64,000 nt of DNA from Rubrivivax sp. (GCA_016719535.1 JADJYX010000013.1:186001-250000); one strand, 5' to 3'. Shown: positions 28,862 to 40,046, numbered from the stretch's first letter. Program-made: numbers and translations. The notes: generated by a model from the sequence alone, not told the origin.

Positions 28862-29278
28862 ATGGACGACGCGCTGATCCCACGCCTGTTCGACGCCGCC
28901 AAGGCCGCGCGCGAACAGGCGCATGCGCCGTATTCGCGCTTCCCCGTCGGCGCCGCGGTGCTCGACGAGCAGGGCCGCCTCCACGCCGGCTGCAACGTCG
29001 AGAATGCCGCCTACCCGCAGGGCACCTGCGCCGAGGCCGGCGCGCTGGCCGCCATGGTGCTGGCCGGCGGACGCCGGCTGCAGGCGGTGCTGGTGGTCGG
29101 TGAAGGCGCCGAGCCCTGCACGCCCTGCGGCGGCTGCCGGCAGAAGCTGCGTGAATTCGGCGACGATGCGCTGCCGGTGCTGGTGGCGGACCCCAGCGGG
29201 CTGCGCGCACGCTTCACGCTGGGCCAGTTGCTGCCCGCCAGTTTCGGGCCCGACCACCTGACGGGGACGCCGCGATGA
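28862..29278 (+). CDS. cdd: Cytidine deaminase
   Basis: A homotetrameric zinc enzyme that converts cytidine and deoxycytidine to uridine and deoxyuridine. The 138-residue protein has the short-chain CDA zinc motifs: CAE at 56-58 (Cys ligand and catalytic Glu) and PCGGC at 88-92 with the other two Cys ligands, plus the substrate block NVENAAYPQG at 45-54. The ATG at 28862 is the natural start (MDDALIPRLFDAAKAAREQA). Its stop overlaps the pnp start by four bases (ATGA). It resumes the nucleoside salvage operon interrupted by the type I restriction island. Confidence 0.95.
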   Translation: MDDALIPRLFDAAKAAREQAHAPYSRFPVGAAVLDEQGRLHAGCNVENAAYPQGTCAEAGALAAMVLAGGRRLQAVLVVGEGAEPCTPCGGCRQKLREFGDDALPVLVADPSGLRARFTLGQLLPASFGPDHLTGTPR

Positions 29279-30093
29279 ACCTCGCCGATGCCATCGACGC
29301 CAGCCGCGACCGGTTGCGCCAGCGACTGGGCGCGCGCGCGCCGCGCACCGCGATCCTGCTCGGCTCGGGCTGGGGCGCGCTGGCCGACCAGGTGACCGAC
29401 GCGGTGGACGTGCCCTATGCCGAGCTGCCCGCCTTCCCGCGACTGCGCGTGGGCGGCCATGCGGGGCTGCTGCGCGCTGGCTGCATCGGCGCCCGCGATG
29501 TCATCGTGCTCGCCGGCCGCCAGCATGCCTACGAAACCGGCGAGGCCGACGGCATGAAGGGCGCCATCCGCACGCTGGCGGCCGCAGGCGTGACGACGTT
29601 GATCCAGACCAATGCCGCCGGCAGCTGCGACGAGCGCATGCGCCCCGGCGAGCTGATGCTGATCAGCGACCACCTCAACCTGCCGCAGCGCTCGCCGCTG
29701 TGCGGCGAGCCGGGCGACGAGCGCTTCGTCGACATGGGCGACGCCTACACCGCCGCGCTGCGCACCGCGGCGCAGGCGGCGGCCCGGGCGGCGGGCATCC
29801 CGTTGCACGAGGGCGTCTACGCCTGGTTTCTGGGCCCGCAGTTCGAGACGCCGGCCGAGATCCGCATGGCGCGGCTGCTGGGCGCGCACGCGGTGGGCAT
29901 GAGCACCGTGCCCGAGACGCTGCTCGCCCGCCACGCCGGGCTGCAGGTGCTGGCGTTGAGCCTGCTCACCAACATGGCCGCAGGCATGGACACGCAGCCC
30001 CTGAGCCATGCACAGACGCTGGCCTGCGCCCGCGCCGGCCAGGCGCAGGCGCTGCGGCTGCTGCAGGCGGTGCTGGCCGCACTGCCCGCCTGA
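29275..30093 (+). CDS. Purine nucleoside phosphorylase
   Basis: This enzyme cleaves purine nucleosides with phosphate into base and (deoxy)ribose 1-phosphate. The 272-residue protein is of the trimeric PNP-II/XapA type: LLGSGWGALADQV (phosphate loop) near 29-41, GRQHAYE near 83-89, TNAAGSCDERMRPGELMLIS near 113-132, FETPAEIRMARLLGAHAVGM near 190-210 and STVPE. It is translationally coupled to cdd by an ATGA overlap. Together with adenosine deaminase and the importer it would degrade imported adenosine via inosine to hypoxanthine. Guanosine/inosine versus xanthosine preference cannot be read from the sequence. Confidence 0.93.
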   Translation: MNLADAIDASRDRLRQRLGARAPRTAILLGSGWGALADQVTDAVDVPYAELPAFPRLRVGGHAGLLRAGCIGARDVIVLAGRQHAYETGEADGMKGAIRTLAAAGVTTLIQTNAAGSCDERMRPGELMLISDHLNLPQRSPLCGEPGDERFVDMGDAYTAALRTAAQAAARAAGIPLHEGVYAWFLGPQFETPAEIRMARLLGAHAVGMSTVPETLLARHAGLQVLALSLLTNMAAGMDTQPLSHAQTLACARAGQAQALRLLQAVLAALPA

Positions 30094-30096
30094 GCG

Positions 30097-31326
30097 TCAG
30101 AACGGGCAGGCCGGCAGCGTGCCGCAGTCGGCGCAGGCGCGGTTGGCCCAGCCGCTGCCGCTGTCGGACAGCAGCGCGCCGAGCCAGTCGGTAAACCGGA
30201 CGCCGGCGCTGGCCTCGCGGTTGAACAGCGGCACGCCCGCGGCATCGCGGCTGGTGCCGCGCAGCAGCGTGTGCGTGGTGCCCGCGGCCACGTAGCTGCG
30301 GTAGTTGGGCACGGCCTGCTGCGTGGCCAGGCCGGCCAGCATGCCCTCGGTCCAGGCCTGGCAGGCGGTGCCCTGCGTGCCGCTCAGGCCGTTGCTCTGC
30401 ACGTCGTAGAACTGGATCTGCACCAGGTCGGTGGCGGTGGTGTATTGCGCGAAGCGGTCGCCCGGATAGGCGGCGGCCAGCCGCCTCACGATGTCGGTCG
30501 TGGGCGTGGACTGCGCATTGGCACCGTAGACCTGGGCGTCGAGCTGGAAATTCCAGTTGGCGTTGCGCACCGCGTCCCACGCCGCGGGCACCACGCCCTG
30601 GCCGGCATCGCCGAGCATGGCCGCGCGCGCCGCCGGGAAGGCGGTGCGGATGCGCGGGTAATGCGTGGTCGCGCCGTAGGCGCCGGCGCTCGAGCCGGTC
30701 ACCAGGACCTGCTCGGGCCTGACGAAGTTCTGCTGCATCCAGTGCAGCACCAGGCGGAAGTTGTCGGCGCCGCGGTGCTCGATCTGGTAGGGCTGCTGGG
30801 TGAACGGATTGACGTAGCTGGCCGTCTTCGAGCCGCTGTGGATGTCGCCGGTGCAATAGGGCACGTAGACGATGCTCCAGTCCTTCATGGGATTGGCCGC
30901 ATCGTCGAGCTTGAAGACGCCCGCATACTGGGTCGGATCGTCGGTGGGCAGGATCTCGGCCTTGTACAGCGCCGGATCGGTGGGCCTGGTGGCGGCGGTG
31001 ATGGGCAGGGCGCAGGTGGCGCCGTCCCAGCAGGCACCGCCGCCCTCGAAGAAGACGGCCAGCTTGTTGCTGCTGCCGCGGCGGGCCCAGAAGTGGAAGT
31101 CGGCCTTGCTGCCCGGCGCCTTGGAGCAGGTGGGCGTGAGCCGGTCGCCGTCGATGGTGGCCGACTGCGGCACGAAGCGCGTCCAGCCGCCGGGCTCGTT
31201 GGGCAGCGGCGCGGCCACGCGCTCGCCGTCGTCGTCACCGCCGCAACCGGGCAGGACCAGCGCCGCCGCCAGCGTCAGCGCCAGCGCGGCCACGCGGCCC
31301 ATCGGGCCGCCGAGCATCTTGTGCAT
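30097..31326 (-). CDS. Pectin acetylesterase/Notum-like lipoprotein
   Basis: A 409-residue exported lipoprotein: signal MHKMLGGPMGRVAALALTLA, lipobox LVLPGC with Cys 28, then a short acidic linker. The mature part resembles the pectinacetylesterase (Notum-like) alpha/beta-hydrolase family: FFEGGGACWDGATC with the oxyanion-loop glycines, YVPYCTGDIHSGSKT, and the nucleophile elbow TGSSAGAYGA. A C-terminal Cys-rich end (RACADCGTLPACPF) may form disulfides. The ATG at 31326 follows AGGAG six bases upstream. The substrate in a bacterium of this type is unlikely to be pectin; a carboxylesterase/polyester role is possible but unproved. It converges with pnp and is divergent from the nucleotidase. 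Confidence 0.8.
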   Translation of the reverse strand: MHKMLGGPMGRVAALALTLAAALVLPGCGGDDDGERVAAPLPNEPGGWTRFVPQSATIDGDRLTPTCSKAPGSKADFHFWARRGSSNKLAVFFEGGGACWDGATCALPITAATRPTDPALYKAEILPTDDPTQYAGVFKLDDAANPMKDWSIVYVPYCTGDIHSGSKTASYVNPFTQQPYQIEHRGADNFRLVLHWMQQNFVRPEQVLVTGSSAGAYGATTHYPRIRTAFPAARAAMLGDAGQGVVPAAWDAVRNANWNFQLDAQVYGANAQSTPTTDIVRRLAAAYPGDRFAQYTTATDLVQIQFYDVQSNGLSGTQGTACQAWTEGMLAGLATQQAVPNYRSYVAAGTTHTLLRGTSRDAAGVPLFNREASAGVRFTDWLGALLSDSGSGWANRACADCGTLPACPF

Positions 31327-31473
31327 CGAGATCTCCTTGTTCGTTGCCGGCCCGCGGCCGGGTGTCCCCCGCGGCTGGTGCCGCGCCGCTCGATGGTAGC
31401 CCGCGCCCGGTGGCCGCGCGCCGCCGGCAGTGGCCGAATAATGGCCGGTCCACGAATGCCCGCGAAAGTCTGC

Positions 31474-33134
<1,661 letters not shown>

Positions 33135-33135
<1 letters not shown>

Positions 33136-34460
33136 TGGCCGCGTCGTCCGCGTCGCCCGCCGAGATCATCCGCGCCAAGCGCGGTGGGGGCGAGTTGCCG
33201 TGCGAAGCGATCGCGGCCTTCGCGCGCGGCCTGGCCGACGGAACCTGGGGCGACGCCCAGGCCGGCGCGATGGCGATGGCCATCTGCTGGCGCGGCATGA
33301 CGACCGCCGAGACAGTGGCGCTGACCGCGGCCTTCACGCACTCGGGCCGCGTGCTGGCCTGGCCCGAGGCGCCCGGCCCGGTGCTCGACAAGCACAGCAC
33401 CGGCGGCGTGGGCGACAAGATCAGCCTGATGCTGGCGCCGCTGCTGGCCGCCTGCGGCGCCTGGGTGCCGATGGTCAGCGGCCGCGGCCTGGGGCATACC
33501 GGTGGCACGCTGGACAAGCTCGAAGCGCTGCCCGGTTATGCCGTCGACGTCGACGAGGCCCGCCTGCGCCGCACCGTGGCCGCCTGCGGCTGCGCCATCG
33601 TCGGCGCGTCGGCCGACCTGGCGCCGGCCGACCGGCGGCTGTATGCCATCCGCGACGTCACCGCCACCGTCGAATCGGTGCCGCTGATCACCGCCAGCAT
33701 CCTGGCCAAGAAGCGCGCCGCCGGGCTGCAGGGCCTGGTGCTCGACGTCAAGGTCGGCAGCGGCGCCTTCTGCCCGACGCCGGCGCTGGCCGACGAACTG
33801 GCGCGCAGCCTGGTGGGCGTGGCGCGCGGCGCCGGGCTGCCGGCCGCGGCGCTGGTCACCGACATGAACCAGGTGCTGGGCAGCACGGCCGGCAATGCGC
33901 TGGAGGTCGCCGACGCCATCGCCTTCCTCACCGACCCGGCGGCGCGCGAACCGCGCACGCTGGCGCTGACGCTGGCGCTGGGCGCCGAGCTGCTGCTGAT
34001 GGGCGGCCTGGCGGCCGATGCGGCGGCGGCCACGGCGGCGCTGCAGCGCGCACTCGACAGCGGCGCGGCGGCCGAGCGCTTTGCGCGCATGGTGGCGCTG
34101 CTGGGCGGCCCGGCCGATGTGCTGCACGACGCCCGCCTGCCCCGCGCGCCGGTGCAGCGCGACGTGCCGGCCCCGCGCGCCGGCGTGCTGCAGGCCTGCG
34201 ACGTGCGTGCGCTGGGGCTGGCGGTGGTGGCGCTGGGTGGCGGGCGCCGCGTGCCGGGTGCGCCGATCGACCCGCGCGTGGGGCTGTCGCACATCGTGCC
34301 GTTGGGCGCGTCGGTAGCCGCCGGCGAGGTGCTGACCCGCGTGCACGCCGCCAGCGGCGAGGCCGCCGCCGCCGCGGTGGCGGCGGTGCAATCGGCGTTC
34401 ACGATCGGTGATGCAGCGGTCGCCGCCGCGCCGCTGATCGCCGGCCGCATCGGCGGCTGA
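33135..34460 (+). CDS. deoA: Thymidine phosphorylase
   Basis: DeoA cleaves thymidine and deoxyuridine with phosphate to the base and 2-deoxyribose 1-phosphate. The 441-residue protein has the family opening with IIRAKRGGGEL, the phosphate-binding KHSTGGVGDKISLMLAPLLA near 83-102, the MVSGRGLGHTGGTLDKLEA signature near 112-132, and SILAKKRAAGLQGLVLDVKV near 188-207. The catalytic Lys and Ser of SILAKK are kept. It overlaps the 5'-nucleotidase gene by one base, which makes the pair an operon. It completes the pyrimidine branch of the nucleoside salvage genes in this region. Confidence 0.95.
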
Positions 34461-34463
34461 GCC

Positions 34464-35210
34464 TCACTGCCCCCGAAACCGCGGCGCGCGCTTTTCGGCG
34501 AAGGCCGCGCGGCCTTCCTGCAGGTCACCGGACTGCAGCGTGCACTCGATGTCGCGCGCCAGCGCCTCGGCATCCAGCGTGCCGCGCGCGATGCGGTTGA
34601 GGTGGCGCTTCATGCCCAGCACGGCCAGCGGCGCCCCTTCGCCCAGCGTGGCGGCCAGTGCATCGGCGCGTGCATCCAGCTCGTCGGCACCCACCAGGTG
34701 GGTGAGAAAGCCGATCGCCTTCATCTCGGCGGCATCGATGCGCTCGGCGGTCAGGAACAGGCGTTTGGCCACGTCCAGCCCCAGCCGCGTGACATAGCGC
34801 TCGAGCCCGCCGCGGTAGAAATGCAGGCCCAGCCGCGCCGCCGGCATGAAGAGGTCGGCCGCCGGCGAGCCGAGGCGGAAGTCGCAGGCCAGCGCCAGGT
34901 CGGTGGCGCCGCCGTAGACGCCGCCCTGGATGACGGCGATCGTCACCGGCCGCGCGGCCTCGATGCGGTCGACCATGCGCTCGAAGTCCTCGACGCGCGC
35001 GGCGCCCACGCGGCCGATGTCGAAGCCGCTGCAGAAATGGCGCCCGCCGGCGCGCAGCAGCAGCACGCGCAGCTCGGGGTTGGCGTCGACGGCGTCGACA
35101 TGGGCCACCAGCGCGGCCAGGTCCTCGGGCTCCAGGCGGTTGGCCTGCCCGGGGCGCTGCAGCGTGAGGGTGGCGACGTGGCCGGCCAGGCTCAGCGATG
35201 GGACCGGCAT
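34464..35210 (-). CDS. Enoyl-CoA hydratase/isomerase family protein
   Basis: A 248-residue crotonase-fold protein. The oxyanion-hole segments are present as FCSGFDIG near 59-66 and GGVYGGATDLALACDFRLGS near 100-119. The catalytic glutamates of classical hydratases are not where expected (the second segment reads LGLHFYRGGLERY), so it may be an isomerase, a thioesterase-like member or a hydratase with shifted chemistry. It lies four bases before the selO end in the same direction, and converges with deoA with a 3-base gap. Function within fatty-acid or aromatic-acid breakdown is a guess. Confidence 0.82.
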   Translation of the reverse strand: MPVPSLSLAGHVATLTLQRPGQANRLEPEDLAALVAHVDAVDANPELRVLLLRAGGRHFCSGFDIGRVGAARVEDFERMVDRIEAARPVTIAVIQGGVYGGATDLALACDFRLGSPAADLFMPAARLGLHFYRGGLERYVTRLGLDVAKRLFLTAERIDAAEMKAIGFLTHLVGADELDARADALAATLGEGAPLAVLGMKRHLNRIARGTLDAEALARDIECTLQSGDLQEGRAAFAEKRAPRFRGQ

Positions 35211-35214
35211 GGCG

Positions 35215-36714
35215 TCAGGTGCCGCAGAAGGTGCGGTAGCCGGCCGTCAGTTCGCGCGGGGCCGGCTCGGCATAACGGGCGTTGTCGGGCCGTTCGTCGA
35301 AGGGCTGCTGCAGCGCCGCCAGCAGCCGCTCGAAAGGCGCCAGGTCGCCAGCGTCGACGGCGGCGGCCAGCGCCTCCTCGACGCGGTGGTTGCGCGGGAT
35401 CACCCAGGGGCTGACGCGGCGCATGGCAGCGGCACGCGCGGCCATGTCGCCGCCTTCGGCCGCCAGCCGCGCCTGCCAGCGCGCGAGCCAGTCATCGGCG
35501 GCAGCGCGGTCGACAAACTGGTCGCGCAGCGGCGCCGGCCGGCCTTCGGCGGCATCGGCCAGCGTGCGCCAGGCGAGCGTGAAGTCGACCTGCTGCGCCT
35601 GCAGCAGCGCCAGCCAGTCGTCGGCCAGCGCGGCGTCGTCGGGCTGCGCGGTGGCCAACCCCAGCTTGGCGCGCTGGCCGGCGCGCCAGGCCTCGTCGTA
35701 CCAGGCCGGGAAGGCGTCGATGACCCCGGTGGCCAGCACCACCGCGGCCTCGGGCTCGTCGGCCAGCAGCGGCAGCAGCGTCTCGGCCAGGCGCGCCAGG
35801 TTCCAGCGTGCGATCAACGGCTGGTTGGCATAGGCATAACGGCCGCCATGGTCGATGGAGCTGAAGACGGTGGCGGGGTCGTACGCCTCCATGAAGGCGC
35901 AGGGGCCGTAGTCGATGGTTTCGCCGCTGACCGTCATGTTGTCGGTATTCATCACGCCGTGGATGAAGCCGAGGTTCATCCACTGCGCGATCAGCGCCGC
36001 CTGGCGCCCGGCGACGCGGCGCAGCAGCGCCAGGTAGCGGCTGTCGCCGCCGGCCAGGTCGGGGTCGTGGCGGGCGATCACGTGCTCGGCCAGGCGCTTC
36101 ACCTCGCCCGGCTGCCCGCGCGCGGCGACATACTGAAAGGTGCCCACGCGCACATGGCTGGCGGCCACGCGCGTCAGCACGGCGCCGGGCAGCTCGCGCT
36201 CGCGCCAGACCGGCTCGCCGGTGGCGGCCACCGCCAGCGCCCGCGTGGTCGGCACGCCCAGCGCGTGCATGGCCTCGCCGATCAGGTATTCGCGCAGCAC
36301 CGGGCCCAGTGCCGCCTTGCCGTCGCCGCCGCGCGAAAACGGCGTGCGCCCCGAGCCCTTGAAGGCGATGTCGCGCCGTCGGCCGTGGCGGTCGATGACC
36401 TCGCCCAGCAGCAGCGCACGGCCGTCGCCGAGCTGCGGGTTGAAGCCGCCGAACTGGTGGCCGGCATAGGCCTGCGCCAGCGGCGCCGCGCCCTCGGGCA
36501 CGGCATTGCCGGCAAACAGTGCCGCGCCGGCCTCGCCCTGCAGCGCGGCGGCATCCAGCCCCAGTTCGGCGGCCAGGGCCTCGTTCAGGCGCAGCAGCCG
36601 CGGTGCCGGCACCGGGGCCGGCTGCCAGGGCACATAAAAGCCCTCCAGCTCGCGTGCATAGCTGTTGTCGAAGACGAAGGGGGGCGGGACGAGGGGAGCG
36701 GCGGCCACGGTCAT
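35215..36714 (-). CDS. selO: SelO/YdiU pseudokinase-fold protein adenylyltransferase
   Basis: SelO transfers AMP from ATP to Ser, Thr or Tyr of other proteins (AMPylation) and takes part in redox stress. The 499-residue protein has the family blocks LAQAYAGHQFGGFNPQLGDG near 80-99, FKGSGRTPFSRGGDGKAALG near 117-136, NTDNMTVSGETIDYGPCAFM (catalytic DYGP) near 258-278, and ends in the ...CGT typical of bacterial members, where eukaryotic SelO has a selenocysteine; the penultimate C here (TFCGT) is that position. The ATG at 36714 gives MTVAAAPLVPPPFVFDNSYA, matching the family N-terminus. It may be co-transcribed with the downstream enoyl-CoA hydratase gene. Confidence 0.94.
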   Translation of the reverse strand: MTVAAAPLVPPPFVFDNSYARELEGFYVPWQPAPVPAPRLLRLNEALAAELGLDAAALQGEAGAALFAGNAVPEGAAPLAQAYAGHQFGGFNPQLGDGRALLLGEVIDRHGRRRDIAFKGSGRTPFSRGGDGKAALGPVLREYLIGEAMHALGVPTTRALAVAATGEPVWRERELPGAVLTRVAASHVRVGTFQYVAARGQPGEVKRLAEHVIARHDPDLAGGDSRYLALLRRVAGRQAALIAQWMNLGFIHGVMNTDNMTVSGETIDYGPCAFMEAYDPATVFSSIDHGGRYAYANQPLIARWNLARLAETLLPLLADEPEAAVVLATGVIDAFPAWYDEAWRAGQRAKLGLATAQPDDAALADDWLALLQAQQVDFTLAWRTLADAAEGRPAPLRDQFVDRAAADDWLARWQARLAAEGGDMAARAAAMRRVSPWVIPRNHRVEEALAAAVDAGDLAPFERLLAALQQPFDERPDNARYAEPAPRELTAGYRTFCGT

Positions 36715-36804
36715 GCCCGGCAGTGTGGCGCATCGGCGGCGGTCCGCAGGGCGGCATGGCCATCGGCCGGCCCGGGACAAGGGCGCTGCGGCAGCATCGA
36801 CGGC

Positions 36805-37587
36805 ATGTCGCACAGGCTCACCCTCCCTGCCCTGGCGCTGGCGTCGGCCCTGCTGGCGCCGGTGGCCACGCACGCCGGCCCGGCAGCCGGCATCGACTGG
36901 CAGCCCGTGGGCGCGGTCGAGATCGCGCGCACCGAGACCACCGTCGGCCAGTTTCGCCGCTATGCCGAGGCCACCGGCTTCGTCGGCCGCGCCGAGCGTG
37001 CCGGCGGCGGCGAGGTCTACGAGGCCGGCTGGACGAAGAAGCCCGGCTGGACCTGGCGCGCACCCTTCGGCCGCCCGGCGCAGGACGGCGAACCGGCGGT
37101 GCACCTGGCCTTCGACGAGGCACAGGCCTTCTGCCGCTGGGCCGGCGGCCGGCTGCCGACCGACGCCGAATGGACCGCCGCGGCCTACCTGGAGCAGCGC
37201 GCCACGCCGCCGGCGCCCTTCGAACGCGGCCGGCGCTATGCCTATCCCAGCGGCGACCGGCCCGACGGCGCGCAATGCCTGGGCGACTGCGGTGATGCCG
37301 CCGCGCAGCGCGCCGTGCCGCACGGCGCGCGGCTGTGGCGCGGTGCCGGCCACGCGCTGGCCGGCACCACACCGGCGGGCGTCAACGGCCTGCACGAGAT
37401 GGGCGGCAACGCCTGGGAATGGGTGGACGAGCCGCGCGGCGCAGGCCCCGAGGCCGAACGCCTGACGCGCGGCGGCTCCTGGTGGTATGGCGCCGCGCCG
37501 ATGCGCGAGGACCACCGCCAGTCCAAGCCGCCGGCCACGACGGTGGTCTCTATCGGCTTTCGCTGCCTGCGCGAGCGGCCACGCTGA
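36805..37587 (+). CDS. Secreted formylglycine-generating-enzyme (SUMF1) family protein
   Basis: A 260-residue protein with a signal peptide (MSHRLTLPALALASALLAPV, ATHAGPA) and an FGE-sulfatase fold: RTETTVGQFRRYAEATGF near the start, HLAFDEAQAFCRWAGGRLPT and DAEWTAAAYLE in the middle, GVNGLHEMGGNAWEWVDE and RGGSWWYGAAPM near the end. The copper-binding Cys pair of true FGE is not evident, so it more likely is a non-catalytic or differently acting member, as many bacterial SUMF1-domain proteins are. No sulfatase gene is nearby. It is divergent from selO, with 90 bases between the starts. Confidence 0.82.
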   Translation: MSHRLTLPALALASALLAPVATHAGPAAGIDWQPVGAVEIARTETTVGQFRRYAEATGFVGRAERAGGGEVYEAGWTKKPGWTWRAPFGRPAQDGEPAVHLAFDEAQAFCRWAGGRLPTDAEWTAAAYLEQRATPPAPFERGRRYAYPSGDRPDGAQCLGDCGDAAAQRAVPHGARLWRGAGHALAGTTPAGVNGLHEMGGNAWEWVDEPRGAGPEAERLTRGGSWWYGAAPMREDHRQSKPPATTVVSIGFRCLRERPR

Positions 37588-37672
37588 GACGCATTGCCGC
37601 GGGCTGCCGAGCGCGCCGCTGGCATGATGGCCGCCGGACACCCGGTGCCGGCAAGGCCGCGAAAGGACCCCG

Positions 37673-40024
37673 ATGAGTGCAAGCTGGCAGGCCCGCGTGG
37701 CCGCCTACCTGGTGCGCCGGCGCGTCAAGCCCGCGCTCGGCGACATGAGCGACATCGCCCGCGTGCGCCGTGCCTTCGGTGCGCCGCTGCCGGCACCCGG
37801 CGGCGTGCGCTACCGCGACGACATCGTCGGCGGCGTGAAGGGTGAATGGGTGGAGGCGGAGGGCGCCGCGCCCGCCGCCGATACGCTGCTGTACCTGCAC
37901 GGCGGCGGCTTCGTCGGCTGCAGCCCGCGCACGCACCGGCCGCTGACGGCGGCGCTGGCACGCCAGGGCCTGCGGCTCTTCGTGCCCGACTACCGGCTGG
38001 CGCCCGAGCACCCGTTCCCCGCCGCGCCCGACGATGCCCTGGCCGTGTGGCAGGCGTTGCGCGCGCAGCACCAGGCCGGCCGGCTGCTGGTGGCCGGCGA
38101 CAGCGCCGGCGGCAACCTGGCGCTGGGGCTGATGCTGCGGCTGCGCGATGCCGGCCAGGCGATGCCCGATGCCGCGGCGCTGTTCTCGCCGTCCACCGAC
38201 ATGACGGGCGACAGCGCCTCGATCACGCTCAATGCCGGGCGCGACTGCATGTTCCACGGCCCCGACCTGGCCAACCTGGCGCGCGCCTACCTGGGCGATG
38301 CCGACCCGGCGCAGCCGCTGGCGTCGCCGCTGCAGGCCGACCTGCGCGGGCTGCCGCCGCTGCTGCTGCACGTCGGCCGCGACGAGGCGCTGCGCGACGA
38401 CAGCCTGCGGCTGGCCACGAAGGCGCGCGAAGCGGGCGTGACGGTGGTGCTGCAGGTCTTCGAGCGCGTGCCGCATGTGTGGCAGCTGCTGCGGCTGCTG
38501 CCCGAGGCGCGGCGATCGGTGGCCGCGGCGGCGCGCTTCCTGCAGACGGCCCAGGCCCGCCCCGGCCCCGAATGGCTGGACGTGCTGATCGTCGGCGCCG
38601 GGCTCTCGGGCGTGGGCGCCGCGGTGCACCTGCAGCGGCATTGCCCGGACAAGAGCTTCGCGCTGCTGGAAGCGCGGCCGGCGCTGGGCGGTACCTGGGA
38701 TCTCTTTCGCTACCCCGGCGTGCGCAGCGATTCCGACATGCACACGCTGGGTTATGCCTTCAAGCCCTGGCGCGCGGCGCAGGCCATCGCCGACGGGCCG
38801 GCCATCCGGTCGTACATCGCCGAGACGGCCGCCGAGCACGGCATCACGCCGCTGGTGCGCTTCGGGCAGCGCGTGCTGGCCGCCGACTGGTCGGCCGCCG
38901 ACGCCTGCTGGACGGTGACGGTGCAGCGCGACGGCGCGGCCGCGCCGACCACCCTGCGCGTGCGCTTCCTGCACCTGTGCAGCGGCTACTACCGCTACGA
39001 CCGCGGCCACCGGCCGCACTGGCCCGACGAGGCGCGCTTTCGCGGCCAGTGGGTGCACCCGCAGTTCTGGCCCGCGGGCCTGGACGCAGCGGGCATGCGC
39101 GTGGTGGTGATCGGCAGCGGCGCCACCGCGGTGACGCTGGTGCCCGAGCTGGCCAGGACGGCGGCACATGTCACCATGCTGCAGCGGTCGCCCAGCTATG
39201 TGTTCGCGCGGCCGGGGGTGGACGCCATCGCCCGATGGCTCGAGCGCCACCTGCCGGCAACGCTGGCCTACCGCCTGGTGCGCGCCAAGAACGTGCTGAT
39301 GCAGCTGTATTTCTACCGCCTGGCGCGCAAATACCCGGCGCAGGCGAAGGCGCGGCTGGTGGGCCTGGTGCGCGCGCAACTGCCGCCGGGCTACGACGTC
39401 GAGCGCCATTTCACGCCGCACTACCAGCCCTGGGACCAGCGCGTATGCCTGGTGCCCGACGGCGACCTCTTCGCGGCCATCCGCGACGGCCGCGCCTCGG
39501 TGGCCACCGACACCATCGAGCGCTTCACCGAGCACGGCATCCGGCTGGCTTCGGGGCAGGAGCTGCCGGCCGACCTGGTCGTCACCGCCACCGGGCTCGA
39601 GCTCGAGGTGCTGGGCGGCATCGAGGTCTCGCTCGACGGCGTGCCGGTGCAGCCGGCGCAGACGCTGGTCTACAAGGGCATGATGAACAGCGGCGTGCCC
39701 AACCTGGCCAGCACCTTCGGCTATACCAATGCCAGCTGGACGCTGAAGGCCGACCTCAGCGCGCGCTACCTGTGCCGGCTGCTGAACCACATGGACCGCC
39801 ATGGCCACACCGTGTGCACGCCCCGGCACGACGCGTCGGTCGGCACCCAGCCCTTTCTCGACTTCAGCTCCGGCTACGTGCAGCGCGCGCTGCCGATGCT
39901 GCCCCGCCAGGGCGACCGCAAGCCCTGGAAGCTCTACCAGAACTATGTGCTGGACTGGCTGACGCTGCGCATGGGCAGGATCGACGACGGCGTGATGGCC
40001 TTCGGACGGGGCAGCGGGCGCTGA
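37673..40024 (+). CDS. Fused HSL-family esterase and flavin-binding (Baeyer-Villiger-like) monooxygenase
   Basis: The 783-residue protein has two enzymes in one chain. Residues 1-295 form a hormone-sensitive-lipase-type alpha/beta hydrolase: HGGGF at 76-80, GDSAGG at 142-147 with Ser 144, Asp in VGRDEALRDD near 240 and His in RVPHVWQL near 265. Residues 300-783 form an FAD monooxygenase: dinucleotide motif GAGLSG near 308-313, FRYPGVRSDSDMHTLGYAFK near 343-362, a second Rossmann motif GSGATA near 481 for NADPH, and ATG(LELE) near 640. A BVMO makes an ester from a ketone and the esterase would cut it, so a fusion is chemically sensible. The substrate is unknown; the monooxygenase half resembles bacterial ketone/steroid BVMO-like FMOs. 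Confidence 0.9.
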   Translation: MSASWQARVAAYLVRRRVKPALGDMSDIARVRRAFGAPLPAPGGVRYRDDIVGGVKGEWVEAEGAAPAADTLLYLHGGGFVGCSPRTHRPLTAALARQGLRLFVPDYRLAPEHPFPAAPDDALAVWQALRAQHQAGRLLVAGDSAGGNLALGLMLRLRDAGQAMPDAAALFSPSTDMTGDSASITLNAGRDCMFHGPDLANLARAYLGDADPAQPLASPLQADLRGLPPLLLHVGRDEALRDDSLRLATKAREAGVTVVLQVFERVPHVWQLLRLLPEARRSVAAAARFLQTAQARPGPEWLDVLIVGAGLSGVGAAVHLQRHCPDKSFALLEARPALGGTWDLFRYPGVRSDSDMHTLGYAFKPWRAAQAIADGPAIRSYIAETAAEHGITPLVRFGQRVLAADWSAADACWTVTVQRDGAAAPTTLRVRFLHLCSGYYRYDRGHRPHWPDEARFRGQWVHPQFWPAGLDAAGMRVVVIGSGATAVTLVPELARTAAHVTMLQRSPSYVFARPGVDAIARWLERHLPATLAYRLVRAKNVLMQLYFYRLARKYPAQAKARLVGLVRAQLPPGYDVERHFTPHYQPWDQRVCLVPDGDLFAAIRDGRASVATDTIERFTEHGIRLASGQELPADLVVTATGLELEVLGGIEVSLDGVPVQPAQTLVYKGMMNSGVPNLASTFGYTNASWTLKADLSARYLCRLLNHMDRHGHTVCTPRHDASVGTQPFLDFSSGYVQRALPMLPRQGDRKPWKLYQNYVLDWLTLRMGRIDDGVMAFGRGSGR

Positions 40025-40046
40025 ATCGAGGCCTCGTGGTCGGCCG

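Noticed and set aside
25935..28877. 980-codon plus-strand frame opposite hsdR
   Set aside because: Antisense shadow of HsdR; composition typical of reverse-strand reading and no recognisable domain.
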